Source of the DNA: Alteromonas gilva
GTDB taxonomy: Bacteria; Pseudomonadota; Gammaproteobacteria; Enterobacterales; Alteromonadaceae
Length of the DNA: 64,000 nucleotides
Reading direction: 5' to 3'
Assembly (NCBI RefSeq): GCF_028595265.1
Contig: NZ_JAQQXP010000004.1
Span: forward strand, 112,394 to 176,393
In this document: piece by piece, positions 60,319 through 64,000 of the stretch
Position numbering within the stretch: position 1 is the stretch's first letter
Layout: each line of letters opens with the position of its first letter
Position numbers and translations under genes: made by a program
Notes under the pieces: model-generated
Seen by the model: only the letters and a program-made list of their open reading frames with translations
What the model was told of the DNA's origin: nothing
The model's database searches: none

Positions 60319-61149
60319 TTAATTGATTTTATTTTTTCGCCTGACCTGTAATTTCTCGATAGTTCCTGAACTTTTCTTATCCAATAAGTAGATTTGATAG
60401 TCCGGTATGCTTTGTTTCTCTACCAAGGCCTTTATGTTTCGCCTAAACTCCCTCAAAGAAGAGCGAACACCAAATTTGTTATGCAGATTTTCAAAGCCAA
60501 TCTCCCAGGACTCTTGGTTACCACAGTGTTTTCTACAAAGCTCATAGAGCCTTCTTTCGTAACCGGTCGATAGCATGAAGTATTCTGGATTATAAGTGAG
60601 TATTTGATTATTGCTCAATGCAGCAAAAAGGTGTTCAGAAATGACAATCTCGACGTGAGATAACCTTCCTTTTTCATCTGTCACTGCTTGACCATAATCA
60701 ATCAAGCCGAATATCGATCCCTTCTGGGATAAGCCCCCGCCATCTTTAACGTTTGTATTAAACGTTGTACCGCGGAGTCTAACTAAGGCATCGGTGATAG
60801 CTTTGTACTCTCTACCTCCGGTGCCTCTATTTGTTTGCTTTAGAAAGTCATAGGCGACCATTTGAACTTTTCTACTCAAGGGACGCCCACGATTGCTGGC
60901 TTCAGCCAACTGACCGAAGCAATACAACAGTATGTCTTTGTCGTGTATAGTCGCCCTACCCTTTGAGCTTGGAATAATTTCCATCCATGCACCAGTTTTC
61001 GGATTATCGAATCTGTATGGCTTTGTGTCAGGTCGGGTCGATATAGCGAAAATTGGATATTCCATTGTATGCAACTCACCTTTTGGCGCTGCATCTACAA
61101 TATCTGCAATAAATAGGTCTAATTGTTCAGGGGCACTCAATTTACTCAT
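60319..61149 (-). CDS. repA: RPA-family plasmid replication initiator
   Basis: 276 residues. Typical RPA-family sequence: LDLFIADIVDAAPKGELHTMEYPIFAIS, MEIIPSSKGRATIHDKDILLYCFGQL, RGRPLSRKVQMVAYDFLKQTNRGTGGREYKAITDALVRLRGTTF, and GYERRLYELCRKHCG...LHNKFGVRSSLREFRRNIKAL. These initiators bind iterons through two winged helices. The ATG overlaps the stop of the RHH gene (ATGA), making it the last gene of parA-parB-rhh-repA, so replication and partition are co-expressed. Its iterons lie directly downstream. Confidence 0.9.
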   Translation of the reverse strand: MSKLSAPEQLDLFIADIVDAAPKGELHTMEYPIFAISTRPDTKPYRFDNPKTGAWMEIIPSSKGRATIHDKDILLYCFGQLAEASNRGRPLSRKVQMVAYDFLKQTNRGTGGREYKAITDALVRLRGTTFNTNVKDGGGLSQKGSIFGLIDYGQAVTDEKGRLSHVEIVISEHLFAALSNNQILTYNPEYFMLSTGYERRLYELCRKHCGNQESWEIGFENLHNKFGVRSSLREFRRNIKALVEKQSIPDYQIYLLDKKSSGTIEKLQVRRKNKIN

Positions 61150-61535
61150 TTATCTAGCCTTAATGCCCTTCCAGAAGAACTCAAAAGCTTTTGTATGATC
61201 GCGACACGAATAACTGCGCTTTTGTCTTTTTCTACTTGTTCATTCTGCATTACTTCAGAAATTGTTTTTTGTATCTGCATATCAATTTCCGAAGTTAGCG
61301 TAACATTAATAGAAGTTGTCGTTCCTGCTGAGATAAATTCCTCAGCAATTAAGTCCGTGTATTGAGGTAGTTCGAGTAATTCTGACAAAGCATCTTCGAT
61401 CCATTTACTCTGCTGCTTTTTGTTGTAGCCCCTTTTTTGCATATCATCAGAAATTTTCCGAAGCATCCCAGAAGGAACTCTAACAGTGGACCTTACTTTG
61501 GTTTGTGTTTTAACTGGCGCCTTCAATTTAACCAT
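61146..61535 (-). CDS. Possible double ribbon-helix-helix protein
   Basis: 129 residues, 1 bp after the parB stop. Two segments have RHH character: STVRVPSGMLRKISDDMQKRG..KKQQSKWIEDALSELL (about 17-55) and SINVTLTSEIDMQIQKTISEVMQNEQVEKDKSAVIRVAIIQKL (about 73-117). RHH proteins bind DNA as beta-strand pairs and often repress par or rep operons. It sits between parB and repA, so it may act as copy-control or partition repressor, with the palindrome at 63525 as a candidate site. Confidence 0.55.
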   Translation of the reverse strand: MVKLKAPVKTQTKVRSTVRVPSGMLRKISDDMQKRGYNKKQQSKWIEDALSELLELPQYTDLIAEEFISAGTTTSINVTLTSEIDMQIQKTISEVMQNEQVEKDKSAVIRVAIIQKLLSSSGRALRLDK

Positions 61536-61536
61536 T

Positions 61537-62562
61537 TTATTTCGCCTCAGATAACTTACTGAGAATTGTATTTAAGATCTCACCAGCATTTTTAGGATTG
61601 CTGAAATCGGCACTTTCCAGTAAGTCGCCAATGTCTAATGACTCGGCAGCTGCTCGAACTAACTTTTCAATTGCCTTTGTATCTGCCCCTTTATTGATCT
61701 TAATTGGAGCAGGCCCTGAACTTTTCTTATCTACCTTCTTTTGCCCTATTCCGAGTCTGGCATTCAATTCTGAGTCTGTGAGTTTTGCTAATTCAGCCGC
61801 TTTTTTTAACTCAGTAACACGCCCTTCTTTTATGTATGGCATTAACAGGTCAGACTTTGCTTCAAGGACATAAATATACCGATGTGCAACCGTGCGACTT
61901 TTGCCAATAATGGCGGCTAATTGCACTACGGTTATGGCTGATCTCCCGCCAACATCCTCAATTAACTTTTGAATTCGAGTCAACCTGTCATAAAGACTCA
62001 TTTCTTCCCTATCCATGTTCTCTTTCCATTGGAGCAAGTCCAACTCAAACTGGCTAGGTCGTTCTAAATGAATTCTTGAGTAAATATGTGTTTCTTGTAG
62101 AAGCAGGTGGCTTAGGTACCTACGCTCTCCTACCATCAAATGAAATGTGCTTTCTTCTTTCCAGACTACTACCGGATGTAGCATTTTCTCAGCACTTTGA
62201 AGAGAGAATGCAAATTCTACCAATGAGGTTAAATCGCCAATCTCTTTACCCTGAAGGGAGTATGCTTCAACTACTTCTTTCACATATGGTTCTATCCACT
62301 CAGAATCCGTATTGGAGGTAGCCTGGTCTTTTAGGGGGTGAGTCTGAATAATTTTCTTTATTAACTTGCTATCGACATGAAGTTTTCTTGGGTTATTTTC
62401 ATCCGTGACAATGTAATCAACAGGAATTGTTTTAACCATCACATCTTTCACTTTACTGGCAGAGCTTGAATGATTGGCTATAGAGTCAACCCACTTATCC
62501 AAACCAGGATTACTTGCAACTTTTCCAGAACCCGCTCTATTACCACCTAATTTTCGTGCCAT
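61537..62562 (-). CDS. parB: ParB-family partition protein
   Basis: 341 residues from the ATG at 62562 (GGAGG upstream, 2 bp after the parA stop). ParB features: IPVDYIVTDENNPRKLHVD, HPVVVWKEESTFHLMVGERRYLSHLLL (GERRY box near 155-160), MDREEMSLYDRLTRIQKLI, and the HTH TVVQLAAIIGKSRTVAHRYIYVLEA. The C-terminal region is a dimerisation-type helix. It should bind the repeated GATCCCCCGGGGGG sites beyond parA. Confidence 0.85.
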   Translation of the reverse strand: MARKLGGNRAGSGKVASNPGLDKWVDSIANHSSSASKVKDVMVKTIPVDYIVTDENNPRKLHVDSKLIKKIIQTHPLKDQATSNTDSEWIEPYVKEVVEAYSLQGKEIGDLTSLVEFAFSLQSAEKMLHPVVVWKEESTFHLMVGERRYLSHLLLQETHIYSRIHLERPSQFELDLLQWKENMDREEMSLYDRLTRIQKLIEDVGGRSAITVVQLAAIIGKSRTVAHRYIYVLEAKSDLLMPYIKEGRVTELKKAAELAKLTDSELNARLGIGQKKVDKKSSGPAPIKINKGADTKAIEKLVRAAAESLDIGDLLESADFSNPKNAGEILNTILSKLSEAK

Positions 62563-62563
62563 T

Positions 62564-63487
62564 TCATGCCCCTCCAGCTTTCTTATTAAATATACTGGAA
62601 TACACATAGTCACCTAATGACTTGCTATGTGTATACGCCGGGTGTGTCTTCGTGATGTCAAAAACAGTTCTTGGGCTGATGCCTTTTAAATCTCGCTCTG
62701 GAAATGCTGTACTTTGTGGAAGGTATACATCTTCAGGGAACATCTGACTTCCAAGCCTAGAGTGCAGCATGTCTAAATTACCTTTGTGCAGGTTCGTATT
62801 AATTCTTACTTTGTTAGGTAAAAAGCCTAACAGTTTAACCTGGCTATCGTCATCTCTAGTGAAGTTCTCAGACTCTATGATTTGAAGCATTGAATTAATG
62901 CCCTGCAGATTTTTTTCTTCACACTCAAAAGGGAAAATTGTATGTGTTGCAGCTCTTAAGGCAGAGCGAAAAATAGGATTTCTCGAAGGGCCTGTATCCA
63001 GGATGATTATGTCATAAAGCTCCTTCATTTCTTCCATATGTAAAAATTCATGAAGGCGATTTATTACCTTGTGCTCTATCTTTCCTGATTCATTGTCGAA
63101 CTCTGAATTAATACGTTCTAATAAAGCGGGGTGACCAACCATGATATCTACATTATTCGAAAAAGAGTTTTTCTTAGAGATATAGGTTTCGAATGGTAGA
63201 ACAGCTTTCCCGAAGTAAATGTCAGCGATAGTCGACCTTTCTTCCAACTCTGGGTCACCGTCATAATCAGGATGAAGAGGTGGAAGTTGGCCACCAACTG
63301 ATTGCGGACTGCTTTCCATACCAACCCAGTAGTCACTTGTATTGCATTGCATGTCTAAATCTACAACTAAGACATTAAGCTTTCCGATGATAGCCATGTA
63401 CTCAGCCAGTATGTTGCATACAGTGCTCTTACCGCAGCCACCTTTTTGATTTAAAATAGCTAGAACAACAGAGTTGTATTTCAGCAT
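62564..63487 (-). CDS. parA: ParA-family partition ATPase
   Basis: 307 residues from the ATG at 63487 (AAAGG upstream; an upstream in-frame ATG at 63559 lies before the promoter -10). Deviant Walker A NQKGGCGKST at 13-22, with VLVVDLDMQCNTSDYW and IIILDTGPSRN following. No N-terminal HTH, so autoregulation probably needs another protein. ParA forms ATP-dependent gradients on the nucleoid to segregate plasmid copies. Confidence 0.92.
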   Translation of the reverse strand: MLKYNSVVLAILNQKGGCGKSTVCNILAEYMAIIGKLNVLVVDLDMQCNTSDYWVGMESSPQSVGGQLPPLHPDYDGDPELEERSTIADIYFGKAVLPFETYISKKNSFSNNVDIMVGHPALLERINSEFDNESGKIEHKVINRLHEFLHMEEMKELYDIIILDTGPSRNPIFRSALRAATHTIFPFECEEKNLQGINSMLQIIESENFTRDDDSQVKLLGFLPNKVRINTNLHKGNLDMLHSRLGSQMFPEDVYLPQSTAFPERDLKGISPRTVFDITKTHPAYTHSKSLGDYVYSSIFNKKAGGA

Positions 63488-63523
63488 TTTACCTTTCTCT
63501 TTATTGAATCCAATATCATGAAT

Positions 63524-63553
63524 AACATACAGGGTATAACACCCGTATGTCAA
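63524..63553 (-). promoter_or_regulatory. parA promoter with palindromic operator
   Basis: Minus strand TTGACA (63553-63548), 18 bp, TATGTT (63529-63524). The spacer is filled by the palindrome ACATAC-GGGT-ACCC-GTATGT (63525-63550), so a repressor there would block RNA polymerase. Confidence 0.75.
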
Positions 63554-63585
63554 AGCCATATGATATCTTTATGCTGTTATTTTTA

Positions 63586-64000
63586 GATCCCCCCGGGGGA
63601 AATTCGAAAACAACACGATACTGCCTTATTACAAACTGAAACAATGACATTTATATAGCCTCGTTCACCGGTCTCATACCAAAAGATCCCCAGGGGGGAA
63701 ATTTGGTTCACGTTGTTCAACTACCTTCTTTCAAAGTGTTTCACTGACATTTGAGCAGCCCTTATAACCAGATGTGTTCAAAAGATCCCCCGGGGGGAAA
63801 TTTGGTTCACGTCGTTCACCTACTCTCTTTCAAATTGTATCCCTGACATTTGAGTAGCTCTGTTAAACAGCTAATCCCCAAAAGATCCCCCGGGGGGAAA
63901 TTTGGTTCACGTCGTTCACCTACTCTCTTTCAAATTGTATCCCTGACATTTGAGTAGCCCTGTTAAACAGCTAATCCCAAAAGATCCCCCGGGGGGAAAT
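63586..64000. repeat. Centromere-like tandem array, 99-bp period
   Basis: GATCCCCCGGGGGGAAAT (or close) starts at 63586, 63685, 63784, 63884 and 63983, with periods of 99, 99, 100 and 99 bp, continuing past the window. The last units also share TTTGGTTCACGTCGTTCACC and CCCTGACATTTGAGTAGC; the first is diverged. Placed upstream of parA, it is probably the ParB-binding parS. Related sequences occur in oriV at 59791 and 60080. Confidence 0.8.

Overview
The window is part of a large, low-to-mid GC conjugative plasmid of a gammaproteobacterium, probably marine (Vibrionales/Alteromonadales-like). The reasons are an F-type mating-pair apparatus (TraG, TraN, TraU, TrbC-TraW, TraF-type peptidase, TraC, TraV, DsbC), an iteron origin with an RPA-family initiator, a ParAB operon, and cassettes separated by Vibrio-style attC sites. 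I could not assign an incompatibility group. The gene content recalls IncHI/IncC/SXT-type systems. TraI, TraD, TraL/E/K/B, TraF/H and the regulator of transfer are not in the window.

Layout. 1-5.4 kb: partial UvrD-type helicase, lipoprotein, zinc-ribbon/T5orf172 protein, a hairpin-rich intergenic array and a small membrane protein. 5.5-18.6 kb: traG, two exported proteins, a type III toxin-antitoxin locus, a lipoprotein, traN, traU, two tiny membrane ORFs, trbC-traW and traF, mostly on the minus strand. 18.7-23.8 kb: a gene-cassette array with attC-like sites and no integrase (HEPN-like proteins, Fic, membrane protein, decayed cassette). 24-29.8 kb: a very large exported Ig-like protein and a Cys-rich exported protein. 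29.9-42.3 kb: Whirly-like protein, lipoproteins, an IscB/omegaRNA element inserted between the ribosome-binding site and start codon of an RNase H gene, SSB, NYN RNase, RecE/RecT, a possible second annealase and a ligase-like protein. 42.4-47.7 kb: traC, traV and a tandem dsbC pair. 48.7-59.3 kb: a DndB-like / TusA-like / DndC-like / Lar-zinc-ribbon / methyltransferase-helicase group that looks like an uncharacterised sulfur-based DNA modification or protection system. 59.4-64 kb: oriV iterons, repA, RHH protein, parB, parA and a 99-bp-period centromere-like array.

Regulation. Two promoter families can be read directly. Eleven sites fit xxAYAGA-N18-TCTRTxx (two with one substitution). They sit about 55-120 bp upstream of tra, dsbC, lipoprotein and exported-protein genes, and most have a TAnAAT-like -10 starting 24-25 bp downstream. 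This is the layout expected of a dedicated transfer activator. Six other promoters share TCAAACGGTAGCG-N17-(-10). Four genes carry both. The plasmid DsbC proteins probably serve the Cys-rich TraN, TraU and the other exported proteins in the same regulon.
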